A stretch of 64,000 nucleotides of DNA from Prostheceraeus crozeri (lineage: Eukaryota > Platyhelminthes > Polycladida > Euryleptidae). A model generated the notes under the pieces. It did not search any database, was not told where the DNA came from, and worked only from the letters and a program-made list of their open reading frames with translations. The position numbers and the translations under genes were made by a program. Shown piece by piece: positions 21,451 through 32,889 of the stretch (the first letter of the stretch is position 1; each line of letters opens with the position of its first letter). The DNA is taken from positions 186,001 to 250,000 of the forward strand of contig CAJQUW010005784.1 of the NCBI GenBank assembly GCA_907163375.1, in the 5' to 3' direction.

Positions 21451-21588
21451 AACGTTCAAGTTGACTGATAGCAGATTCAACTTAATGATAGTATTCGCCA
21501 GTCTGAAGACTGCCCAGGGCAAACCGCGAGGAGGTTCTATCATGTCTTGCCCCATGGTGGCCCTTATCAGGGCCGATGGTTCGTTCTC
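21451..21588 (-). repeat. 138-bp PalE module, right copy 2
   Basis: Mirror of 10063-10200, same length. Confidence 0.85.
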
Positions 21589-21874
21589 GGGGATCGTCAT
21601 CAGCCATCTTACTCCATACCGATTCTGCTGAGAGAGTCTTTGACTCTCTCCATGGTAGCAGTGTCGACTTCCATGCTAGTTGGCATGTGAGTAGAGGGTG
21701 GAATGTAGCGCATTCCATTGGATTGGCAACACTTGCTGTCATCGCATTGCCAATCCGAGCAAGATTGTTGTGGACTCTGTCTTGCTCCTCTATTCTAGCA
21801 AATTCATTAAATAAATTTCGCGGTCTTAACTGCGGTCCGCGAGGAGAGCTGACTTGAGTGTTCGGCGTCTGCAT
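21482..21874 (-). CDS. Small PalE protein, unknown (right arm)
   Basis: Mirror of 9777-10169 with two residue changes (Leu to Pro near residue 3, Tyr to His near residue 60). The same uncertainty applies to the C-terminal half, where a second overlapping frame also looks protein-like. Confidence 0.45.
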   Translation of the reverse strand: MQTPNTQVSSPRGPQLRPRNLFNEFARIEEQDRVHNNLARIGNAMTASVANPMECATFHPLLTCQLAWKSTLLPWRESKTLSAESVWSKMADDDPRERTIGPDKGHHGARHDRTSSRFALGSLQTGEYYH

Positions 21875-21930
21875 GATTGAAATGAAATGAAATGAGAGGT
21901 AGTGGTTTATATACCCCTCTAACGCGACGC

Positions 21931-22068
21931 AACGTTCAAGTTGACTGATAGCAGATTCAACTTAATGATAGTATTCGCCAGTCTGAAGACTGCCCAGGGC
22001 AAACCGCGTGGAGGTGCCATCATGTCTTGCCCCTTGGTGGCCCTTATGAGAGCCGTTGGTTCGTTCTC
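21931..22068 (-). repeat. 138-bp PalE module, right copy 1
   Basis: Mirror of 9583-9720. It differs by several substitutions, including loss of the 'CCATGGTAGG' core. Confidence 0.85.
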
Positions 22069-22157
22069 GGGAGTGGTGAAGGCAGGGAAAAGATCTGCAA
22101 TGAAAATGATATGTATTAGAATAGGATATACTATTTATTTGCTTTTCACTTACCAAG

Positions 22158-23312
22158 TTAGCCATCCTTGGGCAGTCTCGCGCGCTTCCTAACAGAAAAG
22201 GCAGTCAAGCGCCCACGCATTCGGAGTGTGGCGTGTAGGCATTTCTTTTGGGGGTGCCCGTTATAACAGATGATCGAGTCATCAAGGTCTTTATTCACAA
22301 TGACCTGGCCGTCCAAATGATTATCCCGAATAGGGATGTGAAACTCAAACAACCTATCCTCATTCAAACGATTCCACTCATCTCTCATGCGCTCCAACTT
22401 CTCAAACGCCTGTCTCTCATCACCCCGCCGAGCCACATTCCTCTCCAACTCAACATTCCTCGCTCTCAACACAGTCATCTCCTTCATCATCTCCTCGAAC
22501 TTCGCTTCTGCATGTCTCATTCTTCTCTCTGCAGCACTCGCCCTCTTCTCACAGTCATAATTCTTCTCTTCCAACTCTCGCGTCTTCATCTTCAAATCTG
22601 TCACACTACGCCTCATTCTGATATTCTCATCCGCTACCTGCTTCGACTTCAGATCCTTCTTTTTCAACTCATCCAACTCCTTCACGACTTCGTCTTTAAC
22701 CTTCTTCAAACTTTCATATTTATTTACTAACAAATCATGTGCCATCTGCTGCGACACATGCTTTGTTTCGACATCCTTCATCCACCTCGCCGACTGCATG
22801 CAAATCCCACCACCCTTCAATTTTGGGGAAGATGAGCTCTGCGGGGGGTCCTCAACAACTATGTTGGACACCTCCGAGGAAGAAGAGCTCAACTTCCTCA
22901 CACGCTCCCTATCTAAATCCACATCATCCTCATCATCACTCTCAAGCACTCTCTTTCGCTCAATCTCAGCCTCCAACGAAGCAACAGCTTTCTTCACCTC
23001 ATCACTCTCCACATCATTCTCCACCTTGGCGTCTCGCTCTATCTTCAACATTCGCTCCCTCTCTTCAACAATCAACTTGGTGAATCGATGGTCATTCACC
23101 AAACCTCCAATACAATCAGCATGCACTCGGTAAAACTTCACCTCATCCTCAACTCCCTTCAACACCCTACACTTCACACACGCAACCCTACTCAGGATGA
23201 TCATGTGGTCAGTGCCCGCCTTCTTAACATGCGCCTTGGCGTCCGCACTGCGATTGATTCGCCCACATGTATACATTTTCATATGGAATTTGCGATTCTT
23301 ATCATTTGCCAT
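22158..23312 (-). CDS. PalE coiled-coil protein (right arm)
   Basis: Mirror of 8338-9492: 384 codons with about five replacements (for example Gly to Arg in 'CVKCGV', Met to Val, Met to Lys, Lys to Arg, His to Arg). No frameshift or internal stop is present. Two full-length open copies, beside genes that carry stops, make this the best-preserved gene of PalE. The 5'UTR intron and the intron after the stop are also preserved. Confidence 0.7.
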   Translation of the reverse strand: MANDKNRKFHMKMYTCGRINRSADAKAHVKKAGTDHMIILSRVACVKCRVLKGVEDEVKFYRVHADCIGGLVNDHRFTKLIVEERERMLKIERDAKVENDVESDEVKKAVASLEAEIERKRVLESDDEDDVDLDRERVRKLSSSSSEVSNIVVEDPPQSSSSPKLKGGGICMQSARWMKDVETKHVSQQMAHDLLVNKYESLKKVKDEVVKELDELKKKDLKSKQVADENIRMRRSVTDLKMKTRELEEKNYDCEKRASAAERRMRHAEAKFEEMMKEMTVLRARNVELERNVARRGDERQAFEKLERMRDEWNRLNEDRLFEFHIPIRDNHLDGQVIVNKDLDDSIICYNGHPQKKCLHATLRMRGRLTAFSVRKRARLPKDG

Positions 23313-24185
23313 GGCTAACTGTAAGATAATGAAATTTGTATAAGTTTGGAATCATGTAGTACAGTCATATTCCTAAAGCATTACACTTAGTGACGAATTA
23401 TAGATTTGAGTGTAGTGAGTGGCACTCGATCCCGTTGACAGCCCGAAGGCCTTGTACTGATCACTAGGGAAGTGAGATATCTTCCCCGATACCCGCTATT
23501 TACAGCTTAAGACATCATTGTCACTGCCCCGAAGTGGTAACAGCAACGCCGAGTCAAAGGTAGTGATCAGTAGCTGGGATCTAACCCCTCAAAGCTGCCT
23601 TAGACTTAGTTAAATTTCAAATCTGATAGCAGATTTGAACTCAGCATACTTGAAAACCTTAGTCTACATGTTAAAACTTTGAAAAAACTGAAAATTAAGA
23701 ATTTTTAAAAAATTCCGCATTTTACTACTCATACTACTTTTAAAAAATTTTATCAGTAGTAAAGACATAATCAAACTCTATCACACAAACTTTGAAGTAA
23801 GAAGATAGCTTGCCTACTTCAAAAGATAGAGTCCTTTGAAACACCCGATATCGGGAGCTCAGAGCGACGACCGTCGCTTACCTCGTCTTTCGATGAAGTG
23901 ATCAGACTTACGTTGTCGGGGGTTTATATATGCTCGGAATAAAACTTAAAATGGCTCTATCTCCGAAAGTATTCATCGTAGCGACATGCGGTTTGTTGCA
24001 AACGATTCGTCTCATCATTCTCTATCATATGACACCTGAACCATTCTCATATGACCACGGGAAGTTGGTCCGTCAGCACATGTCCATGTAACATGCCACA
24101 AGTGAAAAAATTCCTAAGTGTGAGAGCTCCAGTGTGGTGAAAATTTTGAAAAATTTAAAACTTCCGAATTTCGACCTGGGACCTT

Positions 24186-24800
24186 CACCAAAACATTTTT
24201 CATCAAATTTCACTGACCTCCCCCCCTCGTTCGGAGAAATTTGATGAAACAAACTTTGGTCAGGGTCCCAGGTCGAAGTTCGACACTTTGAAAAAATTTT
24301 TTCCCATACAAAGTCACTCTGACACTTAGGATTTTTTCAGGTAAGGTCCGACGTGAAATCTTGTAACAGCTCTAACTTTTGAACGGCCGATCCGATTGAC
24401 TCGCAACAACAATGTCACTGAGCAGTTTTTTCTCCTCTTTCAAATGAGTATCTGCAAGACAAAATCCATCCACTAGAACCAAAATTAGAAGATCGCTGCC
24501 GAGGGGGGGTCGGTGAAATTTGATGAAACAAACTTTGGTCAGGGTCCCAGGTCGAAATTCGACACTTTGGAAAAAAAATTTTCCCATACAAAGTCACTCT
24601 GACATTTAGGATTTTTTCGTCAAATCTGAGGTCCGACGTGAAATCTTGTAACAGCTCTAACATTTGAACGGCTGATCCGATTGACTCGCAACAAAAATGT
24701 CATTGAGCAGTTTTTTGTCCTCTTTGAAATGAGTATCTATAAGACAAAATCCATCCACTTAGAACCAAAATTAGAAGATCGCTGCCGAGGGGGGGGTCGG
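24186..24800. repeat. ~285-bp tandem repeats near PalE right end
   Basis: Inverted counterpart of 6561-7420. 'ATCGCTGCCGAG' recurs at about 24493 and 24780, giving one fewer unit than the left end. The copy-number difference shows the two ends change independently. Confidence 0.75.
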
Positions 24801-25072
24801 AAAAATTTTGGTAACCCAACTTTTGACGAGAAACACGATGGGAGGGGTCTCGCACCGAAATTCCACCCTTCCAACCTGGCCGGCACACCACGCCAACCTG
24901 GAGAGCGAACCACGAACAACCTCTCGCTACGCCGTCGGTCCAGAGGGGGGGAGTCGCACTCGAAGCAACCCGGTGGCGGACTAGGGCCGACGCCCTAGTC
25001 TGACAGGAGGGTGGGAGGTCGGTCGACGGCGGCCATCTTGCGCGGTCCAGTGGTGTAGATTTACTTACTACT

Positions 25073-25078
25073 TGGGTT
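25073..25078. repeat. Right 6-bp target duplication of PalE (TGGGTT)
   Basis: Follows the element end TTACTTACTACT; pairs with TGTGTT at 6240-6245 with one mismatch. Confidence 0.75.
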
Positions 25079-26175
25079 GCGGCATGCTTGAAAAAAACTC
25101 GTGAAAATCCGAATCGATTGATTCTGAGCGATTGGCAGCAGCGTTCAAAGTTTTGCGACCCAATTCGGAATGCTTACAGAAGAAATTATTTTTTGTCTTT
25201 TTGTATCAATTACATCTTATTACGGATATCAAATATTTTGCACCCGAAGACTGTCGATACCAGCTGAAACGGCGCTCGAGTGGATCGGAGTGAATTTGTC
25301 CGAGGAGGACATGCTTGAAACCATAAGAAGATATTAGATACTAATTACACTCAAAGGGTGTTAGTGGACTGGATCATGGCGCAAAATAACTATCTAGTCA
25401 TGCTAGGAGATTCTGAGACCATCCATGCTTCTGGCATACCAACAAGGAACCGTTCTAAATAATCAAGTTTCCAATCAAAAATTGATTTTATAGGATCGGA
25501 ATGTTCATTTCGTTTACGAAGTCCTATCGTTGGAGTCTCTACATTAATCACGTCGATATAACAACGGTAAATTTGGAACGCTGCCGAAGTGTGAATAGCA
25601 GTGTCCAGAGCTTGAATAGCTAATTCGTGAAATCAAGAATGAGATAAAAGAGCTGTAGTTTTCTGTATTCCATTTGGAGTCAAAAAATTGTTATTCAGTT
25701 GACATTTTAAAAGACTTACCTTTTCGATATAGTAGAGTTCCTTGACATGGGACAACTTTCCTCGAATGGAATTGCAATTATTGATTAAATGGAGAGCAAA
25801 GGGAATAACATATTCACCGGATTATAAGAAGTTGTAATAGATGCTCTTGATATTATGTTTTAATTCTCTCATCAAATTATCGAATATTTTGCAGCCATTT
25901 TCTGAATATTTCAGCGTTTTTGGGAAGCACGGAAATGAAGTAGCATGAATTCGTTTACTCATTTGCTTAGATGTCCTTTGCAATTTGTGATACAACCATC
26001 GACTACCCATTTGAAAGTCATTTTGAGAATGCATAATCGTGACAGTTCAACTGTCTTCAAAATTTGCAGGACTACTAATATATGTAGATATCGGGAGTGT
26101 CTCATCCCGATATACAATCCTATAGGTTTTCCGACATTAATGTAGACACAATTAATGTAGACATTAATGTAGACA

Positions 26176-26277
26176 AAATATCACACGGAAATTTTCAAGA
26201 ATTCCTTGATATATACTTGATATATTTACTTGATATTTAGTCATCAAGGAATTCTTGAAAATTTCCGTGTGATATTT
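26176..26277. repeat. Palindromic element with 35-bp perfect arms
   Basis: Arms 26176-26210 and 26243-26277 are exact complements (AAATATCACACGGAAATTTT...). The loop is 32 bp of AT-rich DNA. A diverged related arm occurs at ~26343-26385. Probably a MITE. Confidence 0.75.
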
Positions 26278-27670
26278 CTTCATATAGTACACTGAGCTTA
26301 TTGGAAGACCAGAGATATCTGCACTTAACTATGCGTTATGAAAAAATATCAAGCGGACATTTTCATGAATTCCTTGATGACTAAATATCAAGTATACACA
26401 TAGTTTGAAGAGCTGGAGTTCAAAGGAAAAGTTCCGTTAGTATGTCGCCATAAGCACATGAAAGATTTGCTTCTTAGTTTTCGAAATAGAAGCTTGGATT
26501 GGAAGCTTATTTGTTTCTTATAAAAGGGTCCATTGAGGAATTCCATCTTAATTGAGCGCATGCTGTAATCTGCCACTGTCCATTGATGCTGATACCCCGC
26601 TTGGTGGTATGTTATGCTCCATAACCTGCAACAGCAAAATTTCACGACTTCGGTCTTGTGTATTGATTAAATGGCGCAGAATTTTCTTCTATCATTGAGC
26701 AACCCCAAAAGACATGTTTGATTCTTGATGCTGCTATAAGTTCACTCATTCTTAGTCATAAAATGCGCAATTTATGACTGACAAACTTTGAATGCCATCA
26801 GAGTTAGACGGACCATTGAATCATATATGCATTTTATCAAGCATTAGTCATGCTATCATGAATATGATATGTCATGCTATATTTCAAGAATGTCGAGATA
26901 CAAAATTTTCTTGCTTTCCATTCCCGTCATCGGAATCTGAGTAGTAAGTTAGAAAACAACAATTTGACACAATTAATGTACATGCAGTGGTAGACTATAA
27001 ACTGAATTGATGGAAATTCACGCCGTCTTCATGCGCTAAATGACTCGAATGGAAATTAATGGATTTGGATATTTCCATGGATTTCCGCAGCATCTAGAAA
27101 TCCATGGTTATTGCCTGATTTATTCCGTGTATTATGTACAAACGGAAACCATCAGATATCACACTCTGAATTAGGCTACAAGTAAAACTATGCGTTATGA
27201 TAGATATCATACGATATTTTCAAGCATTATCCTATACATATAATACAATGAGATCATTAGAGGACCAGAGATATCTGCATTTAACTATGCGTTATTTATT
27301 GACATCAATGGTACAGTGTCATAGTGCATTGTCAGTAGTTTCCATGTTTACATGCAAATACAATAATATCGATCGATGGTTTTAGATCTGCAAAATTGAT
27401 ACATAGACTCAAAAATGCCAAATTTGCGATTTTGTTTGCAAACTTGAAAATCCCAAAAAGTAACTGATTTTCTAATAACCTTGTTTCTGGACATTTCTTT
27501 ACCGTTTCTGCACCATCACATCATATAAGGCAAATCGTTATCTATCTCATAAGTATTTCAAAGTTTTGATGGTAAAGGAGGTCTAGTCAGGAGGGAGCTT
27601 AGAATAAGTGAGGGTAATTATGTGAGGGTAAATTACCTCAACATGAAAAATGTTGAAGGGCGATATAACA

Positions 27671-27763
27671 TTAACATGGATTTTTGAGGTCAACAATGTA
27701 GGACATTTGAGCATAAGCGCCTGAAAATGTCCTACATTGTTGCTCGAAAAAAGCCATGTTAAT
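27671..27763. repeat. Palindromic element, ~35-40-bp arms
   Basis: 'CAACAATGTAGGACATTT' pairs exactly with its complement across a short loop. Imperfect pairing continues outwards to TTAACATGG / CCATGTTAA. Probably a MITE. Confidence 0.7.
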
Positions 27764-28040
27764 AATATAGCGCGTAATTGAAATGAACTAGGCAGCTATG
27801 TAGGAAAAAAGAGGGCAGCAATGCTATGAATGCTCATGCAGATCATGTGCAGATACACGCTGATTGAGATTTCAAAAATGTCTTTCACATGCATAGATAG
27901 AGAAATCATCATTACGAGATACATTGTTGCCTTCCTTTTTCCACATTGTACCATAGCTCAATTACGCACAATATTTTTAATCTAGTCCTTCTGGGAGTTC
28001 AGGATGAATTTCATAGTAATATTCGTGTAATCACAATGTA

Positions 28041-28408
28041 ATATTGCAGTTCAGATATCTGAACCGCAATATGCTATAAGGCTGAGGGCCGTCAGGCACG
28101 AAGCCATAGCTTATTGCGGTTCTGAGATCTGAATTGCAATATCATTGTGTTGAGGTTATCTATGATTGAACCACAATATGCTAAACAGGTATATTGCCAT
28201 AGAAGTGGTACTTTCTGTGGCATTGTTAATTTCTATGTATATTGCGGTTCAATATTTTAACATTATAGCCATATAGCTATGAGATTCATACGACATCTCA
28301 AAATATAGCACGAGGCGCAGCCGAGTGCTATATCTTTGAAATGGAGTATGAATCGAATAGCTATATGGCTATTATTGAACCATAGACTTCTAAATTTAGA
28401 AGTCTATG
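28041..28408. repeat. Cluster of nested palindromes
   Basis: It contains two related ~32-bp palindromes built on 'GATATCTGAACCGCAATA', a pair of arms about 'ATAGCTATATGG', and a perfect 28-bp palindrome at 28381-28408. Such clusters are typical of decayed MITEs inserted into one another. Confidence 0.65.
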
Positions 28409-28654
28409 ATTGAACGCTCCATAGAAAGTGACTATACTGTTCATTTCTATGCATTAACATTTCTATGCAAATTCTATGCATTATTTCTATGCAAAGTCAT
28501 CTATGGACTATTATTTGGATCTGCCTAGATATCCAGCTAGAAAAATATGCCTTAACATGGAAATGACTGTTTTTTGGATTTTCAAATTTGATTCTGGATA
28601 GCTGCCGTAGAAAAGTTGATACTTTCATAGTTGATATTTGCAAAACTTCTTTTC

Positions 28655-29786
28655 ATGATGGCAAACAAACGACGCTTCCTGCTGGACACAAATACTCAAA
28701 AAGAAGATTTATTGTCAATAAAAGTTTCAAAGAAAACCGTATATGCCGAGAATTCTGCTGTAAATGCTTTACGTGAATATCTGGGGTTGCAAAGTCCATC
28801 ACTTACTTTGGAAGAACTTGAGCTACCTGAGTTAGATGATGTGCTAGCTAATTTTTTTTCCTCATTACGAAAAGGCGATGAATATTACAAGAGAAATACA
28901 TATCTCACTATACGACAGGGTCTCAATCGCTATTTTAAGAGAATTTATGGAGAAAGCAGGATCGATATAGTAAACGATTCAAGAACATTTCCAAAATCAA
29001 TTGAAATATTTTCATGTTTTTTAAAGAAGGTAAAAATGGAGGGATTTGGAAATACTGTACACTACAAAGAAATACCAATCGATGATCTGAAAAAAATTAC
29101 CGAAACGTTAGACTGCTTTGTTCCTCAACAACTACAATGGATGGTTTTCTTTTTAATTGGGATATTTTTTGCAAGGAGAGGGTGTGAAAATTTTGACAGT
29201 ATGCAGAAATCCAATATTGTCATACAAAAAGGTCAATCTGGCAAAAGATTTGTTTCACTTAAAAAAGATGAACTGACGAAGTGTCGCCGTGAAAATAATA
29301 CAGAAAGAGGAAATAATGGACGCATATATGAGACAGGGAGCACCAAATGTCCTGTAAATATAATAGAAACTTATTTAATTAAGTAAGCTTAACGATAAAA
29401 ATATCTTTTTGTGGCAGCGGCCAAGAATCTCATATAGAAGTGATGATGCGTGTTGGTTTGAAAACAAAAAGATCGGCATCAATACTTTTCAGAAATTCAT
29501 GGCTAACATCAGTCAATTTTGTCAATTATCTGATGCATATACCAACCATTCATTGAGGGTGACAACCTGTACAATACTTGGTGAAAATCATGATAAAAAT
29601 GACATCAAGGCGGTGTCCGGTCACCAATCAACATCATCTTTGGGCATTTATAAGAGAATCAAAGATTCCAGAAAGGAAGAAATGTCTCTTGATATAAGCA
29701 AGGAACTTGGATTGGCACCATCCAGTTCGAGTTATCAGAACTTGGATATTTCCGACAATTTTGGAGATGAAGTCTCAGACCAATGA
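28655..29786 (+). pseudogene. Crypton-type tyrosine recombinase (DUF3504-like), frameshifted
   Basis: The first part has the DUF3504-like N-terminal arm ('LTIRQGLNRYFKRIYG') and 'FFARRGCENF', which holds the first catalytic Arg. The second part has 'YTNHSLRVTT' (H-x-x-R), 'SGHQSTSSLGIY' (His and the Tyr nucleophile region) and an acidic tail. A 4-base insertion that doubles TTAA near 29379-29386 breaks the frame just before 'KLNDKNIFLWQRP'. The domain order matches animal Cryptons and the related domain of ZMYM-type proteins. Cryptons insert by site-specific recombination and leave no inverted repeats, so ends were not defined. Confidence 0.75.
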
Positions 29787-31801
29787 CTTCTCAATGAAGT
29801 TATCAACCTCGAAAAGAAAAATTCTGCAAAGGAAAAAGTCGTTAATCTGCAGTTCAGTAATTGTGTATTCAACAATTGTTCCTTTAATTGAACAGACATT
29901 CCATTCACCTTTATTGTTTGTTTTTTATTTCATTGTTTAGGCTTAGCCTAACATAAAGTAATTTACTTGTGTTGTTTACTGTATATTTAAACATCGTTTA
30001 CCATTACTATCTCCCGTTTACCATTACTGGTAATGGTAAACGATTTCTATATCTATGTTCAATGATATTCAATAGAGCAATCATTTAGCATTGCAAAATA
30101 AACACGAGTTCTACATAAGGAGGAATAGACTTAGCGTTCGATAATGTAAGATATACGAACCTAAACACAATGGCTGTGGGACATTTGCCACAGATTTCGA
30201 AGATAATCTATTCTATGAGATCAGCAAGGAGGTTAATCGTAGAAATCGGATGCCAGATTTTTACATTTTCTTGCCCTTCTAGCTTCTAACATGGAATACC
30301 TGTTTTCGATCTTTTACATAGAGCCAATTGATTTCCTTCCAGCACAGACGTCTGTTGCATCTTGCAATGAATGAAATTTGTAAAGCAACAAAATGCGTGC
30401 ACGCTTAGAAGAATGCACGACAGCTTTACAAGAGTATTTTTTAAGATAGTTCATATTCTTATGCACCTATACTTGGAACATTTTCTTGATTGAAATATGA
30501 CATTGATAAGGTTTAATGTTGATATTGATAAATTTGATATTGACAAACCTCAGCGACCTTTTCTGAAGCACGGGAGGCCATCAAGAATAAAATGTCAATC
30601 GCTTTGATGCGCCACAATGCCTGAGCACTTTTATCTTTGAATGTAGCGAGAATGGCAGGCATCAACTGGCTCTGGCTGGGGCACCGCGTTGCTTTCACTC
30701 TTGATTTCTTTTGGTTCTCTTTTATATTTTCTGCATCACATAGTTTTAGATATAGCATTTGTTATTCCAGGATTTATGTCTACAAAGATGCAATGTATTT
30801 TTTTAAGAAATTACATGTAGTTGTTTGTATTTGATTATATTTTAAATATACTAACATGTCGGACACTTCAGGAAAAAAGATAAGGTTTGAATTGTGAAAA
30901 TACAGGCCTAAATGTTTATCGAATGATGAAAAAGTAACATGAACTTATTGCGACTAGCGAAGTAAGGAGTGACGATGAGCCCTTAGTACCCATAAAACTT
31001 ATGTAGTAATGGTGGAAAAATAGTTTTAGCCAGTTTTTGCCAGTTTTAGTCGAAAAATGGTGACAAAAGCTGGCGGTTTTTACCAGGTGGTAAAAACCAG
31101 GGTGGTTTTTACCGGCCAACCCTGCATATAAACCTTCCTAGACAATGTTGATATTCTTAATGAAGGCTATTTAGCTACTCATCAGCATATGTCAATGACT
31201 TATTTGTTTCACAAGAAAGGCAAAACCATTATTCCATCAGAAAAAGTGAATTTAATTGTGTTTTTTTATTCGATCAACTCATTCAATGAATTCAGTCTCA
31301 TTTTGTCATATTTTGAAGTTGCAGCTGATTCCAATAAAAATAGCAAAATTTCAGAAAAAAGAGTTTTCTCATCTGTCCACTATTTTAAGATAGCTAGAAA
31401 GCACTGTAATATGTATTTGAGCTAAATAATGTAACTGAGCCAAGTGGCTATCCTAGTAGGTTGTTGATTGCATATATACGGCTTTTATTATGTCTGACTT
31501 CGATAACTCAGCTCTACAAACTTCATCATTATTGCCAGTGTATAAATATTTAGTTTATAAAGTGTCTACAAATTTTCTATCCAATCCGAAAGAGCTCTTT
31601 AAATATGACATTACTAAATGGCTTCGCACTTTTGTGTAAAACCAATTACATGGATAATGAATTCACAACAAATTTGCTCTTCTAATTTTGACTTAAGAGG
31701 TACTTCAATTAATCATATTCTGTGCTTAAACTCAGCAACCATACCAAAAGGACATTATTTGCTTGATAGCTCGCATCAAAGTTCACTAGAACAGCAAAAT
31801 C
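29787..31801. other. Host DNA, no supported gene
   Basis: Contains a perfect palindrome at 30015-30042 and short unrecognised ORFs. A 'GGTTTTTACC'-rich stretch at ~31070-31115 is low complexity. Confidence 0.5.
30015..30042. repeat. Perfect 13-bp-arm palindrome
   Basis: CGTTTACCATTAC, 2-nt loop, then its complement. A second direct copy of CGTTTACCATTACT lies just upstream at ~29995. Confidence 0.7.
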
Positions 31802-32794
31802 ATGGCAGCAAGATTGGTGATTTTATTCGCTGCATATTTTCTACACGCAGCATCCTCAGAAGTGAATTTGGCGCTTTCAAAAACAGCAACTCAAAGCACC
31901 ACAGACGGAGTTTATTATGCTAGCTCGGCGGTCGATAACAAGATTTCCACTTGTTCAAAAACTCAGCAGGTCTCTGACCAAACGTCATGGTGGCAAGTTG
32001 ATTTGGGTGAAATCTCTGATATTCGAAAGATTACCATAATCAACACAGTGACTGACCCACAACTGCTAAAAGATGTCGTTGTTAATGTTTACTTCAAAAA
32101 ATCAGATGGAACTCCCATCAAATGTGGAGAAGTAACACAGACCTTGACTGCAGGAGGACGGGTAACAATTCCTTGTCCTGAATATGCTCGTGTGGTGGAG
32201 CTGAAATCACCAAGCACCAATATTGCACTGTCTACTTGTGATGTTGAAGTTTGGGGAGAAAAAATTCCTTTCTTGGCATGCAATATGACCTTTCCTCCTA
32301 CAACGACGACTACCACGCCTACAACGACCACGACAGCTTCTACTACAACAACCACGACAACACCCACCACAACAACCACCACGACAACTCCCACTACAAC
32401 AACCACGACAACACCCACCACAACAACCACCACGACAACTCCCACTACAACAACCACGACAACACCCACCACAACAACCACGACAACACCCACTACAACA
32501 ACCACTACAACAACTACGACGAGTCCAACTACAACAACCACGACAACACCAAGTACGACTACCTCGACGACACCCAGCACAACAACCACGACAACACCTA
32601 GTACGACAACCACGACAACTCCCAGTACGACCACCGCAAACTCAACAACTAAACCTTCAGATATCAGCGCGCTTCTGTCTCCCTGTTCTGGGGCTGGGAG
32701 TGTCATGTGGAACCCCATCCATTGTGCCCAGATGTTAACTGTATATATTTTGACAATGCTATTTATCCAAATGAAAAGAAGTCGTAGTGATTGA
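31802..32794 (+). CDS. Secreted or membrane-tethered fucolectin-mucin protein
   Basis: A 330-residue single-exon gene. Residues 1-18 are a signal peptide ending near 'HAASSEV'. Residues ~20-160 form a fucolectin/F5-8C-type lectin domain. It opens 'VNLALSKTATQSTTDGVYY', contains 'SWWQVDLGEISDIRKITI', and closes 'LSTCDVEVWGE'. These fit the fucose-binding, Ca-dependent jelly roll with paired Cys. Residues ~165-285 are almost pure Thr/Pro/Ser, a heavily O-glycosylated stalk. The C-terminus has a short hydrophobic segment ('MLTVYILTMLFIQ') then 'KRSRSD', suggesting a membrane anchor. Such proteins bind fucosylated glycans in innate recognition or mucus. An AATAAA-type signal lies near 32952. The lack of introns could be real or reflect retroposition. 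Confidence 0.8.
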   Translation: MAARLVILFAAYFLHAASSEVNLALSKTATQSTTDGVYYASSAVDNKISTCSKTQQVSDQTSWWQVDLGEISDIRKITIINTVTDPQLLKDVVVNVYFKKSDGTPIKCGEVTQTLTAGGRVTIPCPEYARVVELKSPSTNIALSTCDVEVWGEKIPFLACNMTFPPTTTTTTPTTTTTASTTTTTTTPTTTTTTTTPTTTTTTTPTTTTTTTTPTTTTTTTPTTTTTTTPTTTTTTTTTTSPTTTTTTTPSTTTSTTPSTTTTTTPSTTTTTTPSTTTANSTTKPSDISALLSPCSGAGSVMWNPIHCAQMLTVYILTMLFIQMKRSRSD

Positions 32795-32889
32795 AATTCA
32801 TTGTGTAGCAATGTCGCCGATAACCACCTGATATGGTTGCTACTGATTATATTATATATTCTAAAACTATGTTGTAAAGTTTTAAATTA

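Larger units (their letters stand above)
6246..25072. mobile_element. PalE: 18.8-kb palindromic Polinton-like element with ~9.2-kb inverted arms
   Basis: Both ends read inwards as AGTAGTAAGTAAATCTACACC, and the element is flanked by 6-bp duplications with one mismatch. Left arm 6246-15410 and right arm 15549-25072 are inverted copies of each other; only 138 bp between them is unique. The start AGTAGTA is shared with Polintons P1 (36856) and P2 (54506). Size and duplication length fit a Polinton, yet no polymerase, capsid, ATPase, protease or integrase gene was found in it. Each arm carries the same small TATA-driven genes, some with introns. Arms differ by substitutions, two deletions on the left, and repeat-copy changes. 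It could be a defective palindromic derivative or satellite of a Polinton-type virus mobilised in trans. An unknown autonomous virus with giant terminal repeats is possible. Confidence 0.8.
15549..25072 (-). repeat. PalE right inverted arm
   Basis: Mirror copy of the left arm. It retains segments deleted on the left, including a TATA promoter, first exon and intron of the gene at 18145-18914, so it is nearer the ancestral state there. It has its own decay, for example a one-base deletion in the exonuclease gene. Confidence 0.9.
25079..28600. other. Host DNA with dispersed repeats, no supported gene
   Basis: No convincing coding region. It holds palindromic elements (26176-26277, 27671-27763, 28041-28408). 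A short dispersed repeat containing 'CCAGAGATATCTGCA' and 'TTAACTATGCGTTAT' occurs at ~26273-26345 and ~27225-27300. Confidence 0.5.

Noticed and set aside
6246..25072. Palindrome as a simple assembly or missed-adapter artefact
   Set aside because: Arms differ by two sizeable deletions, repeat-unit number, several substitutions and a frameshift, and matching ends with 6-bp flanks are present. An artefact cannot be excluded without reads but does not fit well.
6246..25072. Integrated herpes-like virus with inverted repeats
   Set aside because: No herpesvirus capsid, terminase or polymerase signature was found, and the 6-bp duplication with AGTAGTA ends points to a Polinton-type integrase.
32089..32811. 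Valine-rich minus-strand ORF of 240 codons
   Set aside because: It is the complement of the Thr-repeat stalk of the fucolectin gene; codon pattern and signal peptide support only the plus strand.
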